From Fischerella sp. PCC 9605 (GTDB lineage Bacteria; Cyanobacteriota; Cyanobacteriia; Cyanobacteriales; Nostocaceae), in the NCBI RefSeq assembly GCF_000517105.1, contig NZ_KI912148.1, positions 242,518-306,517 on the forward strand: a stretch of 64,000 nucleotides of DNA, written 5' to 3'. Within the stretch, counting starts at the first letter, position 1, and every line of letters starts with the position of its first letter. The notes under the pieces are model-generated. The model was not told where the DNA came from. It made no database searches and was given only the letters and a program-made list of their open reading frames with translations. The translations under genes were made by a program, and so were the position numbers. This document shows, one piece after another, positions 1 through 7,995 of the stretch.

Positions 1-660
1 AAAGTCTCTGAACGTACTTGGACAATCTTGCAAGGCATAGAGAAACACCAGCTTAAGGCAGAGTTGGGCATGAATCCTAATAGGTATGATGAATACCAAG
101 CGGCTCAGGTATTATCTGGTGAAGTCATAACTCCAGCAGAGATGGGATACGACCAGAGAGCGGCATACCAGTTAATTCAATCAGCAAAGAGAGACCCTAA
201 ATTCCTTGAGTATTTAGAAAACGTCACGGCTGAGGAGCTTGACCAAGTAAAACAATCATTTACAGAGGAACAACATAAGTGGTTTGGCAATGCAGCTAGA
301 CAATTTGGCGCGCATGTGGATGGTGGTTTAGTCGATGAAGCTGGACTAATTGCAGCGATCGCACACTATAAATTATTTCCAGAGTCTCGACAGCAGCAAT
401 CTACTAACTACCAGCAGCCCAAAGCTAGTGATGAAGCCAGTCAAATTTATCAGAAAGAACGATATCTCTCAAGTCAATGGGGTGTTAGTAGAGATGAAGT
501 CCATCGCCGAGTAAATATCGTTGGAGAATTAGCAGCTTTGGCTGGCAAATCATTAGAACAAATTAGTTTACCTGAAGCTGTCCAACTTTGGAATAACTAC
601 GAACGTGGTGGATATAACTCTCAACTGCAACAATTAAATAGAAGGGATTTAATGTATTAG
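1..660 (+). CDS. Hypothetical protein, 5' end cut by window edge
   Basis: The frame is open from base 1 (Lys-Val-Ser-Glu-Arg-Thr-Trp) to a TAG stop, so the gene very probably begins outside the window; the first start-like codon inside is only a TTG at 28. At least 220 residues, mostly soluble and helical, Gln/Glu rich, without membrane segments or a motif I recognise. It lies on the same strand as the following small genes of a phage- or island-like block, so a virion or packaging-related role is possible but is inference from context only. Confidence 0.6.
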   Translation, partial: KVSERTWTILQGIEKHQLKAELGMNPNRYDEYQAAQVLSGEVITPAEMGYDQRAAYQLIQSAKRDPKFLEYLENVTAEELDQVKQSFTEEQHKWFGNAARQFGAHVDGGLVDEAGLIAAIAHYKLFPESRQQQSTNYQQPKASDEASQIYQKERYLSSQWGVSRDEVHRRVNIVGELAALAGKSLEQISLPEAVQLWNNYERGGYNSQLQQLNRRDLMY

Positions 661-695
661 TTATGGCTACCAAGTAATGTTTTCTGGGGGAAAAC

Positions 696-1149
696 ATGAC
701 CACATTTGACAGAATTGATAATAAATGGGCTATCAATCAACCACCACCAAGAGATAGAGACTTTGTTGATATCAAGAGATTATCCACAAGCTGGAAACTC
801 AGATATCCTACTGTGGTTGATGTTCATAGCTCTGTGGCTGGGAGTGTTAGTGAGTTTAGTGTTTAGGTTAGGAATTATGGCTGGCTTTTCTGTGTTTACA
901 TGGAAAACAATGAAGATGTTGTTTATGAAGGAGAAATCGCTAAAATAACAAGACTCTGGGATACGAATAAACTACAAACATCTGGCATTGATTATTGGGG
1001 TTATCGTCAGCTTTTGGACGAAGAACAAGAGAAAAGATTAACAGCAAAATCTTTTTAAAAATAATTCACCACCTATGCGTCCACATCAGGAAGTAGAACC
1101 ACAAATGAGTGACCAGCAGAGGCGAGCAGTAAGACGAATTTTGGAGTAA
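696..1149 (+). pseudogene. Split phage-like gene: internal TAG and likely +1 shift
   Basis: One reading frame starts at ATG 696 after a GGGGG-type ribosome site and reads 56 codons to a TAG at 864-866. It then stays open without a break in composition to TAA at 1056-1058, with an internal ATG at 900. After the T-run at 1051-1056 the +1 frame continues smoothly (Lys-Asn-Asn-Ser-Pro-Pro-Met) to TAA at 1147. Read together this is a hydrophilic protein of about 150 residues. It may be a decayed gene, two or three tiny genes (696-866, 900-1058, 1075-1149), or a recoded gene. The other frame (from a TTG at 706) gives a hydrophobic 80-residue product with weaker codon choice. No family recognised. 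Confidence 0.5.
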
Positions 1150-1153
1150 ATAT

Positions 1154-1642
1154 ATGGCTCAACCAGTAGTAACTATTCAAGATACCTTAGCCCTACAAAA
1201 TAAGGCTATACTCTTCTTTAATCGCAATCAATATAAATCCCAATATCGGTATTTTGGTAGCGGTACAGCAAACGTAACTGATTCCGAAATGTTCATTGAT
1301 GGTATCTCCGGACAGAGACTAATCCCACCAACTGAATGTGCTGTATTCATACGTTTTGATTATGCGATCTACGACTATGAAGCTACCAAATATAATGGTG
1401 GTACTCTTGCCGCTGTATATGGTGTAAACGCTTCTGGAACTGTGAGTGAAGCTGGTGCTGATACTGGTACACCTGCTGTTTTTGGTACTGCTACACCTAA
1501 CACCTCTGTTAACCTACATACAGATGGTACGGCAATATTCCCCCGATTTACTATTACAAACAACAGTGATTCAACTATTGAGGGATTGATGACAGTAGTT
1601 GTTGCAACTAACCCAGAATCTAATTTTGGTTCAGTAGTTTAA
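1154..1642 (+). CDS. Possible phage virion/structural protein
   Basis: 162 residues starting at ATG 1154, only a few bases after the previous reading frame ends. The sequence is rich in Thr, Gly, Ala, Asn and aromatic residues with alternating hydrophobic stretches (for example FIRFDYAIYDY and the Thr/Val-rich second half), which suggests an all-beta fold of the kind seen in virion proteins. There is no signal peptide, membrane helix or enzymatic motif. I do not recognise the family; the structural-protein call rests on composition and on the neighbourhood. It is the last plus-strand gene before the block switches strand. Confidence 0.5.
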   Translation: MAQPVVTIQDTLALQNKAILFFNRNQYKSQYRYFGSGTANVTDSEMFIDGISGQRLIPPTECAVFIRFDYAIYDYEATKYNGGTLAAVYGVNASGTVSEAGADTGTPAVFGTATPNTSVNLHTDGTAIFPRFTITNNSDSTIEGLMTVVVATNPESNFGSVV

Positions 1643-1669
1643 TTTTGGTGGTGATGGCGTCAGACAGTA

Positions 1670-1761
1670 GCGCAGAGCGCAACCACATTACTGTGGGTAA
1701 TGGCATAAATTTTATAGGCAAATAAAAGAAAGAGGGACATAGTTGCACAGAGCGCAACCAC
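1670..1761 (+). repeat. Two 17-bp direct repeats downstream of virion-like gene
   Basis: The 17-mers at 1670-1686 (GCGCAGAGCGCAACCAC) and 1745-1761 (GCACAGAGCGCAACCAC) differ at one base and lie 75 bp apart in the spacer between convergent genes. No function is evident. Confidence 0.5.
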
Positions 1762-1787
1762 TAATATGCTCCTTTTTTCTTATCACT

Positions 1788-1803
1788 GTCCGGAATTCCG
1801 GAC
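1788..1803. terminator. 16-bp perfect palindrome between convergent genes
   Basis: GTCCGGAATTCCGGAC is a perfect palindrome placed between the end of the plus-strand gene at 1642 and the minus-strand stop at 1813, just after a T-run (CCTTTTTT). It may form a bidirectional stop signal or be a protein-binding site; it has no loop, so terminator function is uncertain. Confidence 0.3.
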
Positions 1804-1812
1804 TGTAACAAA

Positions 1813-2850
1813 TTATAAAATATCGTCTAAGTTAGCTCTAGGAGTCAATTCTACAACGGGATATTTTACAAGGCATGATTGGATACATTCTTGTGTTTTA
1901 CGATTACCACGAGGATAATTAGGTGGTGTTTCTAGAGCTTCCTCAACTGACCACCCTTGTTGTAATCTTCGTGAAAGTGCAGCTTGAGTGATTCCTATTT
2001 CCTTTGCCCATTGTCTGATATTAAGTGTCTTCCCGTCATAACTGATTAACTTCTCTGCACTTGCATTAGAACAACCACAGCTTTTTACTCTACTTTTTTT
2101 GAGATGGTCGGTACGATGTTGACTTATATTTCCACATTCACACTTGCAATTCCAGAGTCTCTTCCCGACATACTCCAGTAATGTTAACTTACCGACTTGA
2201 TAACCCGGATATAGTAAATCTTTACTAGAATGTCTTCTCCTTTCTTTTTGTGGATGCATGAGGTGTATCTGTTGTGAATTCTCTGGATTATTTATTTTGT
2301 CATCCACTTTACCCCAAGCCACATGATTAACTAAGTTATCATCTGGCTTATTTAATTCTGTAAGTTCAGAGGTCGATTCTTCAGATTTGTCTCCCGTGGG
2401 TGACAAAACATCAGTTTGAAGTTGTTCTTCAAATTCTGTTTTGGACTCAACAGTAATGGTATCCGGCTGGGAAGGTATATTAAGTAGTCCTTTAAACGTT
2501 CTTAGCACACCATCTGCATCAAATTGAAGGTTATTGGATACCCACTCACTCCAATTAGGTGTAGTGGCTTTTCTGTCTTCCAGCAAGATAACAAATCTAT
2601 CTATCCTATCTTTAAGTTCTTGAGCCGCACTAGCAATCATCTTTGCCTCATAATCAAACCACTCTGGGGAACCTTGAACGATTGGTTGGTCAAGGTATGT
2701 GGGTACAAAGCTGTAGGCATTGATAGATTCTATCGACTTATTTTTGGGAGTAACAAACTCTTCAATAGATTCACAATCCTCTGGAAGATAAACTTCAATT
2801 CTTTTTGGTTTTACAGCCTCATCATTCTTTGTTTTGATTTGTGTTTTCAT
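1813..2850 (-). CDS. Zinc-ribbon/HTH phage-type protein
   Basis: About 345 residues from ATG 2850; a TTG four codons upstream is less likely. The N-terminal ~200 residues are acidic and unrecognised. The C-terminal third has a Cys pattern WNCKCECGN then, ~18 residues on, SCGC, typical of the small zinc-binding module found in phage HNH/AP2-type proteins. It is followed by a putative helix-turn-helix (residues like IRQWAKEIGITQAALSRRL). No HNH residues are seen, so it is probably a DNA-binding protein or a homing-endonuclease relative that lacks the nuclease. Its start overlaps the end of the upstream gene by about 28 bases, so translation is probably coupled. Confidence 0.55.
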   Translation of the reverse strand: MKTQIKTKNDEAVKPKRIEVYLPEDCESIEEFVTPKNKSIESINAYSFVPTYLDQPIVQGSPEWFDYEAKMIASAAQELKDRIDRFVILLEDRKATTPNWSEWVSNNLQFDADGVLRTFKGLLNIPSQPDTITVESKTEFEEQLQTDVLSPTGDKSEESTSELTELNKPDDNLVNHVAWGKVDDKINNPENSQQIHLMHPQKERRRHSSKDLLYPGYQVGKLTLLEYVGKRLWNCKCECGNISQHRTDHLKKSRVKSCGCSNASAEKLISYDGKTLNIRQWAKEIGITQAALSRRLQQGWSVEEALETPPNYPRGNRKTQECIQSCLVKYPVVELTPRANLDDIL

Positions 2851-3145
2851 AATTTGAAACAATAAATGGTATGTTTATGTATTTAGATTCATTGAGTAAT
2901 TCATTGAGTATATCTTTAACACGACTGTGATTAATAAGAATACCAACGCAGAAGTACTTTTTTTTCTCTGGTGAGTACTCCCATAAAAGCCTTAGAGGAT
3001 CTCTTATACCAGCCCATAATTTAAAATCAGGGTCTTCTCTCCTTGCAGCTAATTCACGGACTGATGTATTTAATCTCTGAGCTAAGAAGCTATTGGTAAC
3101 TCCACTTTGATATTGCCGATTAACGTCTGCCCAGTATCCTCCCAT
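2822..3145 (-). CDS. Hypothetical protein in RHH operon
   Basis: 107 residues from ATG 3145 (a GTG three codons upstream is possible). The middle contains an HTH-like stretch (SFLAQRLNTSVRELAARRE), then a Trp-rich segment; no family recognised. It overlaps the ribbon-helix-helix gene upstream by 64 bases in another frame and the zinc-ribbon gene downstream by 28 bases. The three genes therefore look like one compact minus-strand operon. The long overlap is unusual and makes the exact start uncertain. Confidence 0.5.
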   Translation of the reverse strand: MGGYWADVNRQYQSGVTNSFLAQRLNTSVRELAARREDPDFKLWAGIRDPLRLLWEYSPEKKKYFCVGILINHSRVKDILNELLNESKYINIPFIVSNYENTNQNKE

Positions 3146-3375
3146 GATACCCACTGCTTTTTTAGGTTGTTAACCTCTTCCTTTAACTCCACAACCTGGC
3201 ACTGTAGCTCTTTAATTAGCTGACTCTGCGGTTGTTCTACATCGCCCAGATATTCTGTTAGGGCTGCAACCAGTAAATCAGTTGCAGATATTCCTTCTTG
3301 CTTAGCACGTCGCTTCACCGTATCAAGCAATTCCGGTGGAAATCTAAATGTAGCTTGTACTTTTGGTTCACTCAT
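3082..3375 (-). CDS. Ribbon-helix-helix (CopG-like) regulator with coiled coil
   Basis: 97 residues. The first ~45 residues fit a ribbon-helix-helix DNA-binding fold: a short beta strand (VQATFRFP), helix 1 (ELLDTVKRRAKQEG), a turn at ISATD, then helix 2 (LLVAALTEYLG). Residues ~52-72 (LIKELQCQVVELKEEVNNLKK) form a heptad coiled coil for multimerisation. It is the first gene of the minus-strand operon. The divergent spacer upstream holds a perfect palindrome (3428-3441) that is a reasonable autoregulatory operator. The class call is solid; target and partner are unknown. Confidence 0.7.
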   Translation of the reverse strand: MSEPKVQATFRFPPELLDTVKRRAKQEGISATDLLVAALTEYLGDVEQPQSQLIKELQCQVVELKEEVNNLKKQWVSWEDTGQTLIGNIKVELPIAS

Positions 3376-3427
3376 TTGTCCTTTAATTACATTCCTACAA
3401 TTTCTACATCAATTGTACACTACAGAA

Positions 3428-3463
3428 TGTATGTACATACAAACTGTAATGTCATGCTATAAT
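3428..3463 (+). promoter_or_regulatory. Operator palindrome and -10 box in divergent spacer
   Basis: TGTATGTACATACA (3428-3441) is a perfect 14-bp palindrome in the spacer between the RHH gene (minus) and the gene at 3564 (plus). A perfect TATAAT follows at 3458-3463, pointing toward the plus-strand gene. No good -35 is seen 17 bp upstream, but the palindrome lies just there, as expected for a repressor site overlapping the promoter. Confidence 0.5.
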
Positions 3464-3563
3464 GTGTGCAGTAGGGATAAAAGCCCAAGTTTCCGAGAAT
3501 ATTACCGAAACATAGCAAGCTGAAACCTACGAAAAATAAGCATTTAGGCATCTGTTAAAAATT

Positions 3564-4031
3564 ATGAATAAAGAAGAGTTCGCTAAACAGCTTGAGCGGT
3601 TTGAACGTTTTGAATTGTTCTTACAGCTTGAGCAACAGAATGGTGCTATTAAACGGCTACCAGAAGCTGAGACAAAAGTGACTAACCCCGTTTTAGTCTT
3701 TGAAGATGATGAAATTGATAAAGGAATAGAGGTTATAGGCGACTATCCCTCTACCCCTCAAAAGAAAAGACATGTACTCACAGCCTCTGTGAGAGATATT
3801 AGACGCGGTGTCATTATCCAAGCCCTAGTTGCATTAGGAATGGCAACATCATTGCAAATTGATGCTTGGAGACGTACACATAGACCTGAATTAGAGGATT
3901 TTCATTCTAGCAATCTAACCTTTGGGATGTTAGATGCTGGGTACATCTCAGTAGTTGAAGGATGCTTGAAGAAAAAACATCGGCTGTATCAGGCAACAGA
4001 GAAGGGCATCAATATTTATATCCAGCAGTAA
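3564..4031 (+). CDS. Hypothetical protein, winged-helix-like C-terminus
   Basis: 155 residues, divergent from the RHH operon and preceded by a TATAAT box about 100 bases upstream. The first 60 residues are charged and helical. The last ~85 (VRDIRRGVIIQALVALGMATSLQIDAWRR... LYQATEKGINIY) alternate helices and end in a strand-like KKKHRLYQATEKG, which resembles the wing of a winged-helix DNA-binding domain. This is a fold impression, not a recognised family. It may be a regulator acting opposite the RHH protein. Confidence 0.5.
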   Translation: MNKEEFAKQLERFERFELFLQLEQQNGAIKRLPEAETKVTNPVLVFEDDEIDKGIEVIGDYPSTPQKKRHVLTASVRDIRRGVIIQALVALGMATSLQIDAWRRTHRPELEDFHSSNLTFGMLDAGYISVVEGCLKKKHRLYQATEKGINIYIQQ

Positions 4032-4080
4032 CTAAGTGTGGTGTGAGGGGGGTTATTGTTAATAACCTTTGGACAATACT

Positions 4081-4911
4081 ATGAATGAACAATTTGATAA
4101 TAACTCAGAAGAGTTTTTGACTGACTTCCTAAATTTTCTTGGTATGGTAAAAGGTCAAGACTACTTCATAACACACGGCGGTGGTCTATTTCTAACAAAC
4201 GAAAAATACCAAGTTTTAATAGACACCATGCCTGATGAACGTTCTAAGCTTGAAATACAATTCAATACAGAAAACATTCCGGTTGAGGATATAGAGAGTG
4301 AGCCTCTTACGGAAGAAGAATCCAAGGAGCTTGAGGAATTCTTCGACGGTTTATTGCTTCATGTCATGGGAACAGGAGCATCAAAAGAAAAAGCGATGGA
4401 AGAGATTAATTCTTACTTTCTAAGTCGGGCATTGCTAGAAAAAAGAGCCACAGCATTAATGTTCCCCCATGGCTTAGATGGTGATTTTCATAGTCCCACT
4501 GATGAGGAGCTGATAGACTTAGCAAAATTCACTAATGAGCTTGGACTTTCTAAAACTGAATTTACAGAAGTGGTAAGGGGTCACTACGATTCCTACATTG
4601 ACAAGTTGAAGGCTAAGGAGAAAGCAGAATTTGAGGTTTTCTTGCAAAAATCACGAGAACTCTTTCAACCTTGGATTGATAGTGTAGACATTATTATTCA
4701 CATGGTGAAAGAAGATGACGTAACAGAATCATTTCTCCTTTATGAACTGAAATACTATGAAAACGCTCTTAATGAGTTTCATACAATTTTAAGTCCTGAA
4801 AAGCTTGAGAAATTGGGTTCTGAGTATCACCAATACCCACTGCAATACCTAAATAAATTGCATGAGGTTATTGATGTTATTAACGCCAAGTTAATCGAAA
4901 TTGATATGTAG
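4081..4911 (+). CDS. Hypothetical acidic protein
   Basis: 276 residues from ATG 4081; the TTG four codons upstream is an unlikely start. Strongly acidic and helical, with a probable long helix at mid-protein (LKAKEKAEFEVFLQKSRELF). No cysteines, membrane spans or signal peptide. No family recognised. It stands in the same direction as the small coupled genes that follow 26 bases downstream and probably shares their transcript. Confidence 0.55.
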   Translation: MNEQFDNNSEEFLTDFLNFLGMVKGQDYFITHGGGLFLTNEKYQVLIDTMPDERSKLEIQFNTENIPVEDIESEPLTEEESKELEEFFDGLLLHVMGTGASKEKAMEEINSYFLSRALLEKRATALMFPHGLDGDFHSPTDEELIDLAKFTNELGLSKTEFTEVVRGHYDSYIDKLKAKEKAEFEVFLQKSRELFQPWIDSVDIIIHMVKEDDVTESFLLYELKYYENALNEFHTILSPEKLEKLGSEYHQYPLQYLNKLHEVIDVINAKLIEIDM

Positions 4912-4936
4912 CCATAGGCGGAGTTGTGGCTGCACT

Positions 4937-5014
4937 ATGTGCGGCGGTGGTAGTGAGGAGTTTTCATCTGATGAGTATAAACTCACCCGCAAAATTAGCG
5001 GGGTGGTGATATGA
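4937..5014 (+). CDS. 25-residue mini-protein beginning MCGGG
   Basis: ATG 4937 opens a 25-codon frame (MCGGGSEEFSSDEYKLTRKI...) whose TGA overlaps the ATG of the next gene as ATGA. Short proteins starting Met-Cys-Gly-Gly-Gly are common in phage gene blocks, where the function is unknown. The coupling to the next gene supports translation; the size makes it uncertain. Confidence 0.35.
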   Translation: MCGGGSEEFSSDEYKLTRKISGVVI

Positions 5015-5178
5015 AAAATTTATTTCTATTGTTCGACGAAAAGGATTTGTTAATAATTGCTATCTGCTGCCAAATTTCTTGGAAAGAAGTTGTCAATAAA
5101 TGCATAGGTGCAGATGGCAAGCTAAACCTTGATTTGGTTCGTGGTTACTTAATGGCAAAGCTGGAGGCAAGACAATGA
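5011..5178 (+). CDS. 55-residue hypothetical protein
   Basis: ATG 5011 follows GGGGTGGTG, a plausible ribosome site. The 55-residue product (MKNLFLLFDEKDLLIIAI...) has a hydrophobic first half and a helical, charged end. Its start overlaps the mini-gene before it and its stop overlaps the ATG of the next gene (ATGA at 5175-5178), giving a chain of three coupled genes. No family recognised. Confidence 0.5.
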   Translation: MKNLFLLFDEKDLLIIAICCQISWKEVVNKCIGADGKLNLDLVRGYLMAKLEARQ

Positions 5179-5480
5179 GATCTCTAAGAGAATCATTACA
5201 AGCAGATGGTCATACTATGCGCGAGGTTCGAGAATTTTTAGAAAGAATTTATGAACAACTTGAACTTTTCAAGGATGAACACCCAGCCACATATCACTAC
5301 TTAACCGAGATAACATCACCATCTGAAAATTTCTTTGACCAAGCATTGATGAAAGTAGGACTAATCCTGGATTTACTAGCAGAAGAAGGTAGACAATCAC
5401 GAGTTTGGGAGTGGCAGGAAGATGGACATGCTTTTGATAGGGATGATTCTAGGGACGTTAATCTACGCGGTATTGCATAG
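5175..5480 (+). CDS. Hypothetical protein, coupled to upstream gene
   Basis: 101 residues, helical and acidic, ending with a charged tail. Starts inside the stop of the 55-residue gene (ATGA), so it is translated by coupling. A strong hairpin follows 28 bases after the stop, closing the transcript. I recognise no domain. Confidence 0.5.
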   Translation: MRSLRESLQADGHTMREVREFLERIYEQLELFKDEHPATYHYLTEITSPSENFFDQALMKVGLILDLLAEEGRQSRVWEWQEDGHAFDRDDSRDVNLRGIA

Positions 5481-5508
5481 GTTCTTAGTAGGTGTTTGGT
5501 AGAGAAAA

Positions 5509-5538
5509 CCCCCAGCCTATATCTATCAAAGCTGGGGG
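5509..5538 (+). terminator. Hairpin terminator after small-gene operon
   Basis: CCCCCAGC (5509-5516) pairs perfectly with GCTGGGGG (5531-5538) over a 14-base loop. The stem is GC-rich and strong; the following bases are not a T-run, so termination may be partial or Rho-assisted. Confidence 0.6.
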
Positions 5539-5571
5539 CATAACTAGTGAATCAGAAAGGGATCGCATATT

Positions 5572-6282
5572 ATGTTTGACGCTAGTACTAATTGTATTGT
5601 TTACATTCGGGTCAGCACGATTGAACAGAAGAATTCCGGCTTAGGGCTGGAAGTTCAGCTACAAAAATGCACCGCATATGCTCAATTTGCAGGACTCGAA
5701 GTAATCGAAGTAATCAAAGATGATGGTGTTTCGGCTGGAATTCCTTTGAGTAAACGTCCTGGAGGTAAAAGGGCATTAGATTTACTTGTTACAGGTAAAT
5801 CATCAAATATCATTGCTCTGAAGCTAGATAGGTTGTTCAGAAATACTACTGATGCATTAACCACATGTGAAACATTTAATAAGTCCGGCATTGCGATGCA
5901 TTTGGTTGACCAACAAGGAACCAGCATTAATACTAAATCAGCTATTGGTAAATTCCTGTTGACGATGCTAGCTGCCACAGCGGAGTTAGAAAGGAATTTA
6001 ATAACAGAACGTACACAAGAAGCATTACAAGTCAAAAAATCTCGTGGCGATCATATTGGGGCTACACCCTTTGGTTACAAAAGAAAGGGACATAAACTAG
6101 TCCCAAATGAACAATATTCTATCCTTCTGTGGATTTTAGAACAGTATGAGGCAGGACATACCTTACAATCTATTGCTGATAAACTGAACAGACAGAATTT
6201 GAAAACTATTAGGGGCAAGAAATGGTCGGCAGGCACTGTCTGGAACGTCATTGAATTGCATAAACTAAAGCTGGCTGTTTAG
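5572..6282 (+). CDS. Serine recombinase (resolvase/invertase family)
   Basis: 236 residues. An N-terminal resolvase domain shows YIRVST (11-16) with the expected nucleophile Ser15 and Arg13, the conserved LDRLFRN (85-91) with further catalytic arginines, and the E-helix motif AELERNLITERT (137-148). GATPFGYK (163-170) and a C-terminal helix-turn-helix follow. At 236 residues it is between small resolvases (~190) and large phage integrases (450+), closest to cyanobacterial site-specific recombinases. It would cut and rejoin DNA through a Ser-DNA bond. It is flanked by two hairpin terminators and so is its own transcription unit. It is the only recombinase in the accessory block. Confidence 0.9.
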   Translation: MFDASTNCIVYIRVSTIEQKNSGLGLEVQLQKCTAYAQFAGLEVIEVIKDDGVSAGIPLSKRPGGKRALDLLVTGKSSNIIALKLDRLFRNTTDALTTCETFNKSGIAMHLVDQQGTSINTKSAIGKFLLTMLAATAELERNLITERTQEALQVKKSRGDHIGATPFGYKRKGHKLVPNEQYSILLWILEQYEAGHTLQSIADKLNRQNLKTIRGKKWSAGTVWNVIELHKLKLAV

Positions 6283-6303
6283 AGAATAATCCTCAAAATA
6301 AAT

Positions 6304-6338
6304 ACCCTAGTAACCTCTCGGCACTTAGGGTGTTTTCT
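6304..6338 (+). terminator. Terminator after serine recombinase
   Basis: ACCCTA (6304-6309) pairs with TAGGGT (6326-6331) and is followed by GTTTTCTT. It lies 22 bases after the recombinase stop. Confidence 0.55.
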
Positions 6339-6669
6339 TATATAGGTTCAAGGTTAATAATTAACTGAGTTCCTTCTATTTTACCTGCTTGACCTACTCT
6401 TGATGAAATTGGTTAATGCAGTCTATGCCTACTCAGTACTTCCCATAAATCTTAAAGATAATGCTGGTAATGTGTGAGGGTTTGTTTTTTCTACAATCTC
6501 ATGCGCTCTCATCTTTGACATCTTCCTTACACCCTATTTTCGTTAATGTCGTACAAACTCCATCTATAGAATGTATAGCATAAGTCTAAGATGTTTTATT
6601 GATATCCCACGTATATATTAGAGTTGAGTTATAATCATCGACGTCGTATAAAGAATATAAGGAAAATAT
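6339..6669 (+). promoter_or_regulatory. Intergenic region with likely promoter for the next operon
   Basis: No convincing gene. The right part is AT-rich with a perfect TATAAT at 6630-6635, about 40 bases before the start at 6670; no clear -35. ATATAAGGAAAAT before the start gives a ribosome site (AAGGA). The motif GTCGTA occurs near 6549 and again near 6643, possibly a regulator site. Confidence 0.35.
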
Positions 6670-7029
6670 GTGGTGGACGTTCAGAAATTAATGTCTGTGA
6701 GTTTAGATGATTTTGATGAGATAACCAGCAAAGAGGATTTTTCTAGAAAAGTAGGGGTAAGCAGACAACACACATTTACTTTTGCGCGCCTAGCTTTTTG
6801 CAATTTGGAAGATTTTGCACAACATTATCCTGTGCTGGATGAGAAAGTAATCACAAATAGAGGGATGGATAGATATCAGTGTTGGGTTTTAATTCAACTG
6901 ATACTAGCTGGCATAAAGACATCCAGGGCGCATGTAGAATCATCTCTAAAATATGACGCTGCTTTTAGGGAGAAATTTTCTTACAAACGATTCATTGAAA
7001 CAACACAAAATATGAGGGTAAGCGCATGA
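6670..7029 (+). CDS. Hypothetical protein
   Basis: 119 residues with a GTG start at 6670; the ATG overlapping it at 6668 is in a frame that stops after seven codons, so GTG is preferred. Contains an HTH-like stretch (SRKVGVSRQHTFTFARLAF) and may be a small DNA-binding protein; no family recognised. The last codons overlap the next ATG (ATGA), so the two genes are coupled. Confidence 0.5.
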   Translation: MVDVQKLMSVSLDDFDEITSKEDFSRKVGVSRQHTFTFARLAFCNLEDFAQHYPVLDEKVITNRGMDRYQCWVLIQLILAGIKTSRAHVESSLKYDAAFREKFSYKRFIETTQNMRVSA

Positions 7030-7523
7030 AATTAGAGGACTACGCGGCTAAAGTTGGAAAACAGCCATCTGATATTAGAGAGTACCTTTACCAACAAGGG
7101 CATAAAGTGGCTTCTGAGCTTTCAGATGAACATATTTCTACCCTTGACCAGTATTTCAATCATTCAAATAGCGACATCCAGAAAGCCCTAGAACCCACTT
7201 CTAATAATGGTCAAGTATCTCAAGGTGGGCTGGAATTATCATCTGCTGTGCAGCAATTAAGGGGTGTTTCTAATGTCCGGGTACACCCTATTTTTATTGA
7301 ATTGATTAGGCAGGGATACACAGAAATTCAAATCTCTGAAGCTCTCGGCGCTGCTGTGGAAGATGAACTGATTGAAGCCTACTACCGTGGCATGGATACG
7401 GCATATAAACGGAGGCAGGAAGAATCTAAATCCTTTCGTCAACAGCAATGGCAGGAGTTATCGACGGTATACCCATTCATCGAGAAAATATCCGCACTCA
7501 AAGAGTACTACGGCATGTCCTAA
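7026..7523 (+). CDS. Hypothetical protein
   Basis: 165 residues, starting in an ATGA overlap with the gene before it. The N-terminus (LEDYAAKVGKQPSDIREYL) looks like a short helix-turn-helix or IF2N-like module. The rest is helical, Gln-rich and unrecognised. The stop is one base before the ATG of the next gene, so three genes form one operon. Confidence 0.5.
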   Translation: MKLEDYAAKVGKQPSDIREYLYQQGHKVASELSDEHISTLDQYFNHSNSDIQKALEPTSNNGQVSQGGLELSSAVQQLRGVSNVRVHPIFIELIRQGYTEIQISEALGAAVEDELIEAYYRGMDTAYKRRQEESKSFRQQQWQELSTVYPFIEKISALKEYYGMS

Positions 7524-7524
7524 T

Positions 7525-7818
7525 ATGTTTCGTACCCTCTACCGCATAGTCTGGGTAGTGTGTTCTACTGCTGTGTGTTTCACTCTCTGGAAAACACTAC
7601 CTACTCACTGGGCACTCTATCAAAAGGATTCTCAGATTCGTGTTTTACAGGGAAAGCTGGAGAAAGCAGAGACACAACTTCGTTGGTCATCTGAGGAGAC
7701 GAGTAATCTTGAGTATGAGGTTAAACAACTGAAATGCCAGCTTAAACGGAGATTCCCTACAATTCGAGATTTCCTTGGGCTGGGGAATGCAGATGAATGT
7801 AGCTACGAGGAGATTTGA
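7525..7818 (+). CDS. Single-span membrane protein with coiled coil (spanin-like?)
   Basis: 97 residues if ATG 7525, next to the upstream stop, is used; a longer frame from 7372 overlaps the previous gene and is less likely. Residues ~5-25 (YRIVWVVCSTAVCFTLW) form one membrane span. Residues ~36-70 form a coiled coil (IRVLQGKLEKAETQL...LEYEVKQLKCQL). This shape recalls phage inner-membrane spanins or cell-division-type small proteins; no sequence family is recognised. It is the last gene before the tRNA. Confidence 0.5.
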   Translation: MFRTLYRIVWVVCSTAVCFTLWKTLPTHWALYQKDSQIRVLQGKLEKAETQLRWSSEETSNLEYEVKQLKCQLKRRFPTIRDFLGLGNADECSYEEI

Positions 7819-7823
7819 TGGCT

Positions 7824-7863
7824 GTGGATGCATCCCATGCATTGTGGATGCACCTAGTGCATC
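7824..7863 (+). repeat. Short direct and inverted repeats after operon
   Basis: GTGGATGCA occurs twice 20 bases apart (7824, 7844). GATGCAC-CTA-GTGCATC (7847-7863) is a perfect 7-bp-stem hairpin without a T-run. It may close the operon or mark a junction next to the tRNA. Confidence 0.4.
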
Positions 7864-7960
7864 TGCGTGGTTAAATTTTATTAATTCTCTGTACTAAACC
7901 ACAGGGGTACGTATACTAGAGAATTATTCAGCCTGTGGCTGTATCTATTATTTAGGAATT

Positions 7961-7988
7961 AACGTAAAAAGCCTATTTGCCGTACGTT
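7961..7988. repeat. Inverted repeat downstream of tRNA-Ala
   Basis: AACGTA (7961-7966) and TACGTT (7983-7988) flank a spacer with AAAAAGCC. Read on the minus strand it follows the tRNA 3' end by 7 bases and includes a T-run, so it may be the tRNA terminator or part of an attachment site. Confidence 0.3.
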
Positions 7989-7995
7989 AGGGTAA

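Noticed and set aside
864-866. Stop-codon recoding (TAG read as an amino acid) throughout the island
   Set aside because: The neighbouring gene uses TAG as its normal stop at 658-660, so genome-wide recoding is unlikely; local readthrough remains possible.
706-948. 80-codon hydrophobic frame from TTG 706
   Set aside because: It lies over the better-composed frame from ATG 696 and has no start context.
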